Part shown: in pieces, positions 27,652 to 36,491 of the stretch
How positions within the stretch are numbered: the stretch's first letter is position 1
How the letters are laid out: each line of letters begins with the position of its first letter
NCBI RefSeq assembly: GCF_013823965.1
Contig: NZ_PNNA01000028.1
Coordinates: 17,990 to 81,989, forward strand
Origin: Flavobacterium sp.
Lineage (GTDB): Bacteria > Bacteroidota > Bacteroidia > Flavobacteriales > Flavobacteriaceae
Length of the DNA stretch: 64,000 nucleotides
Reading direction: 5' to 3'
Translations under genes and position numbers: made by a program
Notes under the pieces: generated by a model
The model's database searches: none
Told to the model about the DNA's origin: nothing
The model's input: the letters and a program-made list of their open reading frames with translations, nothing else

Positions 27652-28617
27652 TTGAAAATAACAAGAGAAATTAAAACCGCCATATTAGTAATTTCATCAA
27701 TTTTACTATTTATTTGGGGTTACAGTTATTTAAAAGGGAAAGACCTTTTTACCAATTACAAATCAGTGTATGTTGAATTTGACAATGTTGAAGGACTCGT
27801 TAAATCAGCAGCCGTTACTCTCAATGGACTAATTGTGGGTAATATCAGCAATATTACCATCAATCAAGAAACAGGAAAATTATTAGTTGAATTACAATTA
27901 AAAACAGATTTTCCTATTTCTAAATCCAGCATTGCTGCCATTTATGAACCTGGTTTTATTGCAGGAAAGCAAATTGCCATTTATCCTAATCTTAACGATA
28001 AAAATATTATTGCTGACGGCGATAAGCTAAAAGGAGTCATCAAAGCGGGTATTACCGAATCCTTAAAAGAAAAATTAGTTCCCCTTCAAGAAAAATTTGA
28101 GAAATTAATCCTTAGTTCCGACAAATTAGTAAATGGATTCAATAATGTCTTGGATGAAAAAGGACAACAAGATTTAAAAATCAGCCTGTCCGAACTCCGA
28201 CAAACTATCGAGCAGTTTCACAAGTCTTCTTCCTCTTTGAACACGATTTTGGATGACAACAAAGGGCAAATCAAAGGAGCTGTGGCCAACTTTAACAAAG
28301 TCACAAGTGATTTTTCCAAGATTTCAGATTCCTTAAACAAAGCCGATTTAGGAAAAACAGTAAAAGAGCTTCAAAAAACATTGGCAAATGTCGATAAAAT
28401 AATAGCCAATCTTCAAGCTGGAAAAGGTTCTGTGGGTAAATTGTTGACAGACGAAGAACTCTACAAAAATCTTGAGAAAACCTCAAAAGAATTAGAATTA
28501 TTATTGGAAGACGTTAGACTCAACCCAACAAGATATGTAAATGTTTCTGTTTTTGGAAAGAAAAACAAACCCTATGTTGCGCCTGTAAACGATACAGTCA
28601 CTAAAGTTAAAAACTAG
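27652..28617 (+). CDS. MlaD/MCE family lipid-transport substrate-binding protein
   Basis: A 321-residue protein that starts with TTG. It has one N-terminal transmembrane anchor (about 8-27), an MCE domain (about 35-115, with YVEFDNVEGLVKSAAVTLNGLIVG), and a long alpha-helical, coiled-coil-prone tail (about 130-290), which in MCE proteins forms a tunnel or needle for phospholipid movement across the periplasm. The matching permease (MlaE) and ATPase (MlaF) genes are not in this window. The following Fe-S gene starts 5 bases after the stop, so the genes should be co-transcribed although no functional link is evident. Confidence 0.86.
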   Translation: MKITREIKTAILVISSILLFIWGYSYLKGKDLFTNYKSVYVEFDNVEGLVKSAAVTLNGLIVGNISNITINQETGKLLVELQLKTDFPISKSSIAAIYEPGFIAGKQIAIYPNLNDKNIIADGDKLKGVIKAGITESLKEKLVPLQEKFEKLILSSDKLVNGFNNVLDEKGQQDLKISLSELRQTIEQFHKSSSSLNTILDDNKGQIKGAVANFNKVTSDFSKISDSLNKADLGKTVKELQKTLANVDKIIANLQAGKGSVGKLLTDEELYKNLEKTSKELELLLEDVRLNPTRYVNVSVFGKKNKPYVAPVNDTVTKVKN

Positions 28618-28622
28618 CAATT

Positions 28623-29957
28623 ATGAGTTATTTGGATTCTATTTTATTTGCAATATTACTGATTACAGGATTTGGTTATTTTTATTCCAATGTAAAAAAA
28701 ATCATTAGAAACATCAATCTAGGTACGGCCGTAAATCGCAATGACAATCCAAAAGTCCGTTGGAAAAATATGACCATGATTGCCCTTGGACAATCCAAGA
28801 TGGTAAAAAGACCCGTTGCCGGCATACTTCACATCATTGTTTACGCAGGATTTGTCATCATCAATATCGAATTGTTGGAAATTATCATCGATGGTTTATT
28901 TGGCACACACAGAATTTTTGCCTTTTTGGGAACTTTTTACGATGTATTGATTGCTTCCTTTGAAATATTGGCCCTTTTGGTTTTGGTCGCCGTATTCACG
29001 TTTTGGACAAGAAGAAACATCATTAAATTAAAACGTTTTGCCAATAAAGATTTAACAGGGTTTCCTATAAGCGATGCCAATTATATCCTGTATTTTGAAG
29101 TCGTCCTGATGTCGTTATTTTTGTTGATGAATGCCTCGGATTTGCATTTGCAAAATGTTCCAGGTGGTTTTTCTCATTTCATAAAAGCAGGTTCTTTTCC
29201 CATAAGTCAATTTATTGAGCCTTTATTTAATGGCTATTCGAACGAGTTGGTCATGCTTCTTTCAGAAATATTCTGGTGGTTGCATATCGTGGGGATTTTG
29301 ATTTTCATGAACTATTTGTATTTTTCAAAACACTTACACATATTGTTGGCTTTCCCGAATACCTATTTTGCAAACCTTAATCCACAAGGGCAATTTGACA
29401 ATTTAGAATCCGTTACCAATGAAGTAAAAATGATGATGGATCCCAACGCCGATCCTTATGCCACGGCACCAGCAACTGAAAATGCCGTTCCGGCCAAGTT
29501 TGGAGCCAGTGACATCCAAGACTTAAATTGGGTGCAATTGTTAAACGCTTACACCTGTACCGAATGTGGTCGTTGTACATCATCCTGTCCCGCAAACATC
29601 ACTGGAAAAAAATTATCGCCTCGTAAAATCATGATGGCTACCAGAGACCGTGTGGAAGAAGTGGGAAAAAATATCGACGCCAACAAAGGCGTTTTTGTGC
29701 CAGACAATAAATCTTTGTTGAATGACTACATCACGCCCGAAGAATTATGGGCTTGTACTTCATGTAATGCCTGTGTCGAAGAATGTCCGGTGAGCATCAG
29801 TCCGCTTTCGATTATCATGGACATGCGACGATACTTGGTAATGGAACAAAGTGCAGCACCAGCACCAATCAATGCCTTGATGACCAATATCGAAAACAAC
29901 GGTGCCCCTTGGCAATACAACCAGCAAGACCGATTGAATTGGAAAAATGAAATATAG
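28623..29957 (+). CDS. Membrane-bound 4Fe-4S protein, heterodisulfide-reductase-like (electron-transfer subunit)
   Basis: A 444-residue protein. The N-terminal 260 residues hold about five or six hydrophobic helices, like the cytochrome-b-type or NarI-like anchors of HdrE proteins. The C-terminal 170 residues hold two [4Fe-4S] motifs: CTECGRCTSSCP (about 316-327) and CTSCNACVEECP (about 380-391). It is followed, 47 bases later, by a CCG-domain protein. Together they resemble the HdrD/GlpC/LutA kind of membrane electron-transfer pair, probably passing electrons between a soluble donor and the quinone pool. The redox partner is not evident from sequence. This gene order is one I recall as conserved in Flavobacteriaceae. 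Confidence 0.78.
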   Translation: MSYLDSILFAILLITGFGYFYSNVKKIIRNINLGTAVNRNDNPKVRWKNMTMIALGQSKMVKRPVAGILHIIVYAGFVIINIELLEIIIDGLFGTHRIFAFLGTFYDVLIASFEILALLVLVAVFTFWTRRNIIKLKRFANKDLTGFPISDANYILYFEVVLMSLFLLMNASDLHLQNVPGGFSHFIKAGSFPISQFIEPLFNGYSNELVMLLSEIFWWLHIVGILIFMNYLYFSKHLHILLAFPNTYFANLNPQGQFDNLESVTNEVKMMMDPNADPYATAPATENAVPAKFGASDIQDLNWVQLLNAYTCTECGRCTSSCPANITGKKLSPRKIMMATRDRVEEVGKNIDANKGVFVPDNKSLLNDYITPEELWACTSCNACVEECPVSISPLSIIMDMRRYLVMEQSAAPAPINALMTNIENNGAPWQYNQQDRLNWKNEI

Positions 29958-30004
29958 TTGAAACGGTTAAATGTTTAACCAAATTAACCAATTAAACAAA
30001 AATA

Positions 30005-30796
30005 ATGTCAGAAGTAGTAATAGTACCAACAATGGCCGAAATGACGGCGCAAGGCAAACAGCCAGAAGTCTTGTTTTGGGTAGGTTGTGCTGGAAGTTTT
30101 GATGATAGATCAAAAAAAATCACAAAAGCATTTGTACGACTCTTGAATCGTGCCAATGTCTCTTTTGCAGTTCTGGGTACAGAAGAAAGTTGTACTGGAG
30201 ATCCTGCAAAAAGAGCAGGAAACGAATTTTTGTTTCAAATGCAGGCCATGACAAATATTGAAGTCTTGAATGCTTATGAAATACGAAAAATCGTTACCGC
30301 ATGTCCCCATTGCTTCAATACCTTGAAAAATGAATATCCGGAATTAGGCGGAAAATACGAAGTTTTTCACCATACCGAATTTTTGAAATCCTTGCTCGAC
30401 GATGGAAGACTAACCATTGAAGGAGGACAATTCAAGGGAAAACGAATCACTTTTCACGATCCATGTTATTTGGGAAGAGCCAACAAAGTGTATGAAGCTC
30501 CCCGTGATTTAATTCAAAAATTGGATGCCGAATTGGTCGAAATGAAACGTTCCCGTGCCAACGGTTTATGCTGTGGAGCCGGAGGAGCGCAAATGTTCAA
30601 GGATGCCGAGCCAGGAAACAAGGAAATCAACATCGAAAGAACTGAAGATGCACTGGAAACAAAACCAGAAATCATTGCAGCAGGCTGTCCTTTTTGCAAC
30701 ACGATGATGACTGACGGAATCAAAAACAAAGAAAAAGAAGGCGACGTAAAAGTAATGGATATCGCCGAACTGATTGCCAATGCGCAAGATTTATAA
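30005..30796 (+). CDS. CCG-domain Fe-S protein, heterodisulfide-reductase subunit B-like
   Basis: A 263-residue soluble protein with the Cys-rich (CCG) motifs of HdrB, GlpC and LutA: VGCAGSFDD near residue 28, ACPHCFNTLK near 98, HDPCYLGRANKVYEAPR near 153, LCCGAGGAQMF near 190 and AGCPFCNTMM near 225. Duplicate CCG motifs bind a non-cubane or linear Fe-S cluster in related proteins. It is the likely partner of the membrane Fe-S protein upstream, forming one electron-transfer unit on the cytoplasmic face. A perfect 33-bp palindrome lies about 37 bases after the stop. Confidence 0.8.
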   Translation: MSEVVIVPTMAEMTAQGKQPEVLFWVGCAGSFDDRSKKITKAFVRLLNRANVSFAVLGTEESCTGDPAKRAGNEFLFQMQAMTNIEVLNAYEIRKIVTACPHCFNTLKNEYPELGGKYEVFHHTEFLKSLLDDGRLTIEGGQFKGKRITFHDPCYLGRANKVYEAPRDLIQKLDAELVEMKRSRANGLCCGAGGAQMFKDAEPGNKEINIERTEDALETKPEIIAAGCPFCNTMMTDGIKNKEKEGDVKVMDIAELIANAQDL

Positions 30797-30832
30797 ATAA
30801 ATTACAAATTGTAAATTAAAATTAAGTCGGAT

Positions 30833-30865
30833 AGATTTGGCAACTTTTCAAAAGTTGCCAAATCT
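30833..30865. repeat. Perfect 33-bp palindrome (16-bp arms)
   Basis: The arm AGATTTGGCAACTTTT (30833-30848) and its exact reverse complement (30850-30865) are separated by one base. It forms a long hairpin but has no T-run at once after it, so it is not a classical terminator. It resembles palindromic elements I recall between genes in flavobacterial genomes. Confidence 0.7.
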
Positions 30866-30936
30866 TGAAATTTAAAATAATCAACCCAAAATTATGGGGT
30901 CAATAGATAATCTGCAATCTAAAATCTAAAATTACC

Positions 30937-31419
30937 ATGTATATTCCTTTCGAAAATTTACCAGAAGAATCCAAAATCTGGATTTATCAATCCAACAGAA
31001 AATTCTCGGATGTAGAATTTTCTGAAATAGAAAATGAAGTGAAATCTTTTCTCGAAGGTTGGGAAGCACATAGTGTAAGCTTGGAATCCTCTTATCAATT
31101 GAAATACAACCGATTCATTATTCTTGCCGTAAACCAGGAAGTGCAAGCTGCAACAGGTTGTTCCATTGATAATTCAGTGCAGTTTATTCAAAAATTGGAA
31201 CAAAAATACGGTGTCGATTTATTGGACAAAATGAATGTTACTTTCAAAAATGGAGAACACATTGCTCACAAAACCTTGATCGATTTCAAGAAAATGGCCA
31301 AAGAAAAAGCCGTTACTGAAAATACCATCGTTTTCAATAATTTGGTCAATACCATTCAAGAGTACAACGAATCATGGGAAGTTCCGGCAATGGACAGTTG
31401 GCACAGTCGTTTTTTCTAA
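30937..31419 (+). CDS. Conserved Bacteroidota protein often named 'ABC transporter ATPase'
   Basis: A 160-residue protein with an ordered, acidic and aromatic-rich sequence and no signal peptide or membrane segment. I recall homologues being called 'ABC transporter ATPase', but no Walker A, Walker B or ABC signature motif is present and the chain is too short for an ATPase domain, so that name is very likely an error. Conserved-looking features are the N-terminal WIYQSNRKFS and the C-terminal SWHSRFF. Function unknown. It lies between the CCG Fe-S gene and bshA. Confidence 0.7.
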   Translation: MYIPFENLPEESKIWIYQSNRKFSDVEFSEIENEVKSFLEGWEAHSVSLESSYQLKYNRFIILAVNQEVQAATGCSIDNSVQFIQKLEQKYGVDLLDKMNVTFKNGEHIAHKTLIDFKKMAKEKAVTENTIVFNNLVNTIQEYNESWEVPAMDSWHSRFF

Positions 31420-31466
31420 AAAGAACCAGCGTTGGTTCAGTAAAATTCGAATGAGTTTAAACTAAT

Positions 31467-31474
31467 TATATTTG
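31467..31474 (+). promoter_or_regulatory. Putative -7 element for bshA
   Basis: TATATTTG fits TAnnTTTG and is 45 bases upstream of the bshA start. No -33 TTG is seen at the correct spacing. Confidence 0.35.
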
Positions 31475-31518
31475 GGGCATTCCTGTTTTACCTAATTTCG
31501 TTTCATCAAAATACAAAT

Positions 31519-32652
31519 ATGAAAATAGCAATTGTTTGTTATCCCACCTTTGGAGGTAGCGGTGTTGTCGCAACGGAACTTGGTCTTGAATTGGCTCGTC
31601 GCGGTCACGAAATCCATTTTATTACCTACAGTCAGCCTGTACGATTGGCATTGCTAAACCCTAATGTTTTTTATCACGAAGTTAACGTTCCCGAATATCC
31701 TTTGTTCCATTTTCAACCATACGAACTGGCTTTGTCAAGCAAAGTGGTCGATATGGTAAAGTTATATAAAATAGAATTATTGCATGTTCATTATGCCATT
31801 CCGCATGCTTATGCTGGTTATATGGCCAAGCAAATGTTGAAGGACGAAGGAATAAATCTTCCAATGATAACAACGCTTCACGGTACGGATATTACTTTGG
31901 TGGGCAATCATCCTTTTTATAAAACGGCAGTAACATTCAGCATCAATAAATCTGATTTCGTGACCTCGGTTTCCCAAAGTTTGAAAGAAGACACCATAAA
32001 ATTGTTCAACATAAAAAATGAAATTCAGGTAATTCCAAATTTTATTGAGTTGGATAAAGAAATTGAGGAACCTGTCACTTCTTGCCGACGTTCTGTTATG
32101 GCCAATGAAAACGAACGAATCATTACACACATCAGTAATTTTAGAAAGGTAAAACGAATTCCTGACGTGATTAAAATATTTTATAAAATCCAGCAACACA
32201 TTTCAGCCAAATTGATGATGGTGGGCGACGGGCCAGAAAAAGAAAAAGCAGAATATTTGTGTCAAGAATTAGGCATTCAAGACAAAGTCATATTTTTTGG
32301 AAACAGCAACGAGATAGACAAAATATTAAGTTATACTGATTTATTCCTGTTGCCGTCCGAAACCGAAAGTTTTGGTCTTGCCGCCTTGGAAGCAATGGCT
32401 TGGAGCGTTCCCGTGATTTCAAGTAAATCAGGAGGTTTGCCGGAAGTGAATTTCGAGGGAGTTTCAGGTTATTTAAGCGAGGTGGGCAACACTGACGAAA
32501 TGGCCGAAAATGCCTTGAAAATTTTGAAAGATAATGCCACGTTAAACAAATTTAAAGAGAATGCGTTATCAGTTGCCAAACAATTTGACATCAAAAACAT
32601 TTTGCCTTTGTATGAAGAGTTGTATCACAAAGCCATAAACAAATTTTCATGA
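31519..32652 (+). CDS. bshA: N-acetyl-alpha-D-glucosaminyl L-malate synthase
   Basis: A 377-residue GT4 glycosyltransferase that starts MKIAIVCYPTFGGSGVVATELG, the typical BshA N-terminus. Other family features are HVHYAIPHAYAGYMAKQ, TTLHGTDITLVG and the sugar-nucleotide site SETESFGLAALEAMAW. It joins UDP-GlcNAc and L-malate in the first step of bacillithiol synthesis, the low-molecular-weight thiol of Bacteroidota and Firmicutes. bshB and bshC are not in the window. The downstream lipoprotein gene overlaps it by 4 bases, so the two are coupled. Confidence 0.93.
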   Translation: MKIAIVCYPTFGGSGVVATELGLELARRGHEIHFITYSQPVRLALLNPNVFYHEVNVPEYPLFHFQPYELALSSKVVDMVKLYKIELLHVHYAIPHAYAGYMAKQMLKDEGINLPMITTLHGTDITLVGNHPFYKTAVTFSINKSDFVTSVSQSLKEDTIKLFNIKNEIQVIPNFIELDKEIEEPVTSCRRSVMANENERIITHISNFRKVKRIPDVIKIFYKIQQHISAKLMMVGDGPEKEKAEYLCQELGIQDKVIFFGNSNEIDKILSYTDLFLLPSETESFGLAALEAMAWSVPVISSKSGGLPEVNFEGVSGYLSEVGNTDEMAENALKILKDNATLNKFKENALSVAKQFDIKNILPLYEELYHKAINKFS

Positions 32653-33074
32653 AAAAAGTAGTCCTATTATTGTTGGTCTTGGTCTTGTTTTCCTGTTCTT
32701 CCAATGTTAAAAATACAGGAACTAAACCATTGTTTGAAGTTTTGACCCAACAACCGGATGGTGGAGCCAATATCCGCTTTTTTGAAATTTTGTCTGAGTC
32801 CAATGAAATTGCCATGTTGCAGAATGATGAAAAACTCAAGAATAAAATTCATCCCAACGATGTTCAAACTTCTAATTTTGTTGTTTTGAACATGGGAGAA
32901 AAAACAACTGCGGGTTATAAAATCAACGTTGAAAGTGTTATCGAAACGGATAAAAATATAATTATTACAGTAAAAGAAACAGTTCCAGAACCCAATGCAG
33001 TGGTTTCGCAAGTAATAACCTATCCGTATTGCATCGTTAAAATAAATTCTAAAAAAGAAATCATTATCAAATAA
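32649..33074 (+). CDS. PrcB-like C-terminal domain lipoprotein
   Basis: A 141-residue lipoprotein: signal with the lipobox Cys at residue 16 (LFSC/SSN), then a domain with FVVLNMGEKTTAGYKINVESV, which matches the C-terminal domain of PrcB, a subunit of the Treponema dentilisin protease complex. The family's biochemical role is unclear. The start codon overlaps the bshA stop by 4 bases, so it is translationally coupled to bshA. A strong terminator follows within a few bases. Confidence 0.72.
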   Translation: MKKVVLLLLVLVLFSCSSNVKNTGTKPLFEVLTQQPDGGANIRFFEILSESNEIAMLQNDEKLKNKIHPNDVQTSNFVVLNMGEKTTAGYKINVESVIETDKNIIITVKETVPEPNAVVSQVITYPYCIVKINSKKEIIIK

Positions 33075-33076
33075 AA

Positions 33077-33109
33077 AAAATCCCGCTCTAATTATTAGGC
33101 GGGATTTTT
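33077..33109 (+). terminator. Bidirectional terminator between the PrcB-like and outer-membrane protein genes
   Basis: The arms AAAATCCCGC and GCGGGATTTT, with A-run and T-run on either side, serve both the plus-strand bshA operon and the converging minus-strand gene ending at 33129. Confidence 0.85.
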
Positions 33110-33128
33110 AAATATTTGAGGGCTTTGA

Positions 33129-33608
33129 TTAAAATTTAAATCGGACTCCTAAAGCGATGTCTGAGCTATAATTATTGCCATAATAATTTACGGCTCCAAT
33201 TTCAGGCCTGAAATCTAATGAAAGTAAAATTGGCACTTCCTCGAAACCATATTCTATTCCAATATCTCCGGCTCCAAAAACAAATGTTCCGTTATTGTCC
33301 AAATTATTGTCATTCCAGCTTCCGATACCGCCACCAACACCTGCGTACCAGTTGAATCCTCCGTCAATATTCCATACCCATTGATATACGCCCGCTAACT
33401 TGAATGCATCTACACTGTTGTTGTTTCTAAAACCTAAATCTAATTCTAAACGATTGTTTTGTGATAAACCTATTTGATAAGAGATTTCTCCTCCAAAACC
33501 ATCATTGTCGCCTAAACGTAATCCTAGAGCATTTTTTGCAATATCTTGCGCCTGAGTGGTAAATGTTAATCCCATTAACATGATTACCGATAAAATAATT
33601 TTTTTCAT
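33129..33608 (-). CDS. Small outer-membrane beta-barrel protein
   Basis: A 159-residue protein with a signal peptide (MKKIILSVIMLMGLTFTTQAQ). The mature chain alternates short beta strands, Gly-rich turns (GVGGGIGSW) and aromatic residues, and ends in FKF, a typical outer-membrane beta signal. Length fits an eight-stranded barrel of the OmpW/OmpX-like size class. The exact role cannot be told. Upstream is a 340-base spacer shared with divergent aroC. Confidence 0.72.
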   Translation of the reverse strand: MKKIILSVIMLMGLTFTTQAQDIAKNALGLRLGDNDGFGGEISYQIGLSQNNRLELDLGFRNNNSVDAFKLAGVYQWVWNIDGGFNWYAGVGGGIGSWNDNNLDNNGTFVFGAGDIGIEYGFEEVPILLSLDFRPEIGAVNYYGNNYSSDIALGVRFKF

Positions 33609-33868
33609 AATTGTTTTTTAGTTTCTACAAAGGTCAAACAAATATTAGACCAAAATATTATACAATTGTGAAAAAAAGTTACATAATTACCGTGTTTTTA
33701 CTTTAAAATATTGATTTTCAAGAATAAATTAATTTAAAATATTGGGCCTTAAAAAAACTATTGTCACTATTTGATTGTTCAAAATAATCTCCATTTCTAA
33801 AAAAGTTCTTCCATAGCGTGTATGGCTTTTTTGCTTTTTAACTTTAAATGCAATAAAACGACAAAGCT

Positions 33869-33908
33869 TTTAAAAGTTTATCCTGAAATCATTGCATAAA
33901 CTTTTAAA
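33869..33908. repeat. 12-bp inverted repeat upstream of the aroC promoter
   Basis: TTTAAAAGTTTA (33869-33880) and TAAACTTTTAAA (33897-33908) are exact reverse complements with a 16-base spacer. The right arm ends 16 bases before the -7 element at 33925, in the place where the -33 element would be, so a regulator could bind here. Confidence 0.55.
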
Positions 33909-33924
33909 CTTTAGTCTAAAATAT

Positions 33925-33932
33925 TATATTTG
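33925..33932 (+). promoter_or_regulatory. Putative -7 element for aroC
   Basis: TATATTTG lies 16 bases before the aroC start. The -33 region overlaps an inverted repeat and has no clear TTG. Confidence 0.4.
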
Positions 33933-33948
33933 TTGAAAACTAATTATA

Positions 33949-35007
33949 ATGGCAGGAAATAGCTACGGGACACTATTTAGAATAACAACTTTTGGAGAAT
34001 CACATGGAGAAGCATTAGGCGGCATAATTGACGGCTGTCCTTCGGGAATAAAATTAGATTTAGATGCCATCCAGTTCGAAATGTCACGAAGAAAACCCGG
34101 ACAGTCCAAAATTGTGACCCAGCGAAAAGAACCAGATGATGTGCAATTTTTATCCGGAATTTTTGAAGGAAAAACCACTGGAACTCCCATCGGTTTCATA
34201 ATCCCGAATACCAATCAAAAATCAGATGATTATTCGCATATAAAAGACAATTACAGACCCAGTCATGCCGATTATGTGTATGAAAAAAAATACGGAGTTC
34301 GTGATTATCGCGGTGGCGGACGAAGTTCTGCACGAGAAACGGCCAGTAGAGTGGTGGCTGGTGCAATTGCTAAACAAATGTTGCCAGAACTAAAAATCAA
34401 CGCTTATGTTTCTTCCGTAGGGCCACTTTTTCTGGAAAAACCATATCAAGATTTGGATTTTTCAACCATAGAAAACAATCCAGTTCGATGTCCAGATCAA
34501 AAGATGGCTGCCGAAATGGAAGAATACATCAAACAAATTAAAAAAGACGGTGACACCGTTGGAGGAACTGTAACCTGCGTAATCCAAAACGTGCCGATTG
34601 GTTTGGGAGAACCGGTTTTTGACAAGCTGCATGCCGAATTGGGAAAAGCAATGCTGTCGATAAATGCCGTAAAAGGATTTGAATTTGGAAGCGGATTTTG
34701 TGGCTCACAAATGAAAGGTAGCGAACACAACGACTTATATAATGAAGACGGCACCACCAGAACCAACCTTTCAGGAGGAATTCAAGGAGGAATCAGCAAC
34801 GGAATGGATATTTATTTCCGTGTTGCTTTCAAACCGGTTGCCACCATCATGCAAAAACAAGAATCATTGGACAATAAAGGAAATATTACTGAAATGACCG
34901 GAAAAGGGCGTCACGATCCTTGCGTCGTTCCGCGTGCCGTTCCCATTGTTGAAGCGATGGCAGCCATAGTTCTTGCCGATTTTTATTTGATAAACAAAAC
35001 ATATTAA
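33949..35007 (+). CDS. aroC: Chorismate synthase
   Basis: A 352-residue protein with all three family signatures: [18 protein letters not shown] near the N-terminus (with the flavin-site His), [20 protein letters not shown] in the middle, and [20 protein letters not shown] at the C-terminus. It makes chorismate from 5-enolpyruvylshikimate 3-phosphate, the last common step toward Phe, Tyr, Trp, folate and quinones, and needs reduced FMN. It is separated from the next gene by 78 bases that carry no terminator. Confidence 0.96.
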   Translation: MAGNSYGTLFRITTFGESHGEALGGIIDGCPSGIKLDLDAIQFEMSRRKPGQSKIVTQRKEPDDVQFLSGIFEGKTTGTPIGFIIPNTNQKSDDYSHIKDNYRPSHADYVYEKKYGVRDYRGGGRSSARETASRVVAGAIAKQMLPELKINAYVSSVGPLFLEKPYQDLDFSTIENNPVRCPDQKMAAEMEEYIKQIKKDGDTVGGTVTCVIQNVPIGLGEPVFDKLHAELGKAMLSINAVKGFEFGSGFCGSQMKGSEHNDLYNEDGTTRTNLSGGIQGGISNGMDIYFRVAFKPVATIMQKQESLDNKGNITEMTGKGRHDPCVVPRAVPIVEAMAAIVLADFYLINKTY

Positions 35008-35085
35008 AAATAGTTTGCAGTATCCGGTGGTCGGTTTTTTTAATAAAAACAGAACGCTGGACACTGAATGCTGAACACTAAAAAA

Positions 35086-36348
35086 ATGATACAACCCGAA
35101 TCCAAAAAAACATCATTATTAGGGAATCTTACTTTTCAAATTATTATCGCCATGTTGCTTGGGGCAATTTTGGGTATAATTATTCATAATAATTATGATA
35201 CTTCTATTACCAAAGAATTTAGTGATAAAATAAAAATATTGGCCACTATTTTTATTCGTTTGGTACAAATGATTATTTCTCCATTGGTTTTTACCACTTT
35301 AGTGGTGGGAATTGCTAAGCTGGGTGATATCAAAACTGTGGGAAGAGTAGGAGGAAAAGCATTGGGATGGTTTTTTAGCGCTTCTTTTATTTCACTGTTA
35401 ATTGGAATGTTTTGGGTAAACATTTTAAAACCGGGAGAAGGATTAAATTTATCCAATGTCGATTTGACTTCCGCCGCTGAAGTAACCGAAAAAACACAAA
35501 GTTTCTCGGCCTTAAACTTTATTGAACATATTTTTCCCAAAAGTATTTTTGAAGCCATGGCGAATAATGAAATCTTGCAGATTGTCATTTTTTCCATCTT
35601 TTTCGGCTTGGCGGCAGCTTCGATAGGAAGTTTTGCCAAACCAGTTATCAATGCATTGGACAAAACATCGCATATCATTTTGAAAATGGTAAATTATGTA
35701 ATGAAGTTTGCTCCACTTGGAGTTTTCGGTGCCATTGCGGGAGTTTTTGCCATAAAAGACTTGAACGAATTGGTTGTTACTTATATAAAATATTTCAGTT
35801 CTTTTTTGGTAGGAATAACTTCATTATGGATCTTTTTATTGATGATAGGTTTTCTTTTTCTTGGAAGAAGGATGAAAACCTTGTTAAAACACATTATGAG
35901 TCCTTTGATTATTGCATTCGGGACAACAAGTAGTGAAGCGGTTTTTCCTAAGCTAACCGAAGAGTTGGAACGTTTTGGGGTAAAGGATAAAATTGTTTCT
36001 TTCATGTTGCCGTTGGGATATTCGTTCAATTTAGATGGAAGCATGATGTACATGACTTTCGCCAGTTTATTCATCGCGCAAGCTTATGGAATAGAGTTGG
36101 ATTTAGGGACACAGATGGTAATGCTTTTAGTTTTAATGCTAACCAGTAAAGGAATAGCGGGCGTTCCTAGAGCGAGTTTAGTGGTTGTTGCTGCCACTTG
36201 CGGAATGTTTGACATTCCCATAGAAGGAATTGCCTTGATTCTTCCTATCGATCACTTCTGTGACATGTTTAGATCTGCCACCAATGTTTTGGGCAATGCA
36301 TTGGCCACTTCTGTAGTGGGCAAATGGGAAGGTGGAATCGAAGAGTAA
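35086..36348 (+). CDS. Dicarboxylate/amino acid:cation symporter (DAACS family)
   Basis: About 420 residues with eight transmembrane helices and two re-entrant hairpins. The family motifs are ISPLVFTTLVVGIA, GTTSSEAVFP (hairpin 1), YSFNLDGSMMYMTFASLFIAQA (cation-binding NxDG in helix 7) and GIAGVPRASLVVVAAT (hairpin 2). It takes up glutamate, aspartate or C4-dicarboxylates with H+ or Na+. An ATG at 35068 would add six polar residues and lies within repeat-like spacer sequence, so I prefer 35086. Substrate cannot be fixed further from sequence. Confidence 0.88.
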   Translation: MIQPESKKTSLLGNLTFQIIIAMLLGAILGIIIHNNYDTSITKEFSDKIKILATIFIRLVQMIISPLVFTTLVVGIAKLGDIKTVGRVGGKALGWFFSASFISLLIGMFWVNILKPGEGLNLSNVDLTSAAEVTEKTQSFSALNFIEHIFPKSIFEAMANNEILQIVIFSIFFGLAAASIGSFAKPVINALDKTSHIILKMVNYVMKFAPLGVFGAIAGVFAIKDLNELVVTYIKYFSSFLVGITSLWIFLLMIGFLFLGRRMKTLLKHIMSPLIIAFGTTSSEAVFPKLTEELERFGVKDKIVSFMLPLGYSFNLDGSMMYMTFASLFIAQAYGIELDLGTQMVMLLVLMLTSKGIAGVPRASLVVVAATCGMFDIPIEGIALILPIDHFCDMFRSATNVLGNALATSVVGKWEGGIEE

Positions 36349-36491
36349 ATTGCCGTTATTCAAAAATATTTTTTTCTCCAAATAAAATAAATAGCTAAAT
36401 ATTTAATTTTACGCAGAAATTACTTTTATAAATCCTTTTTATATAGTTTTATACATATAAATAGTATACATTTATACGATATTAATTATAG

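Larger units (their letters stand above)
33609..33948. other. Intergenic spacer between divergent outer-membrane protein and aroC genes
   Basis: No gene is visible in these 340 bases. The right part holds a 12-bp perfect inverted repeat (33869-33880 and 33897-33908) directly upstream of the aroC -7 element. A weak CCATA/TATGG hairpin near 33816-33831 is followed by a T-run. Confidence 0.6.

Noticed and set aside
33816..33840. Possible terminator (CCATA/TATGG hairpin then T-run) upstream of aroC
   Set aside because: The 5-bp stem is weak, and no gene ends just before it on that strand.
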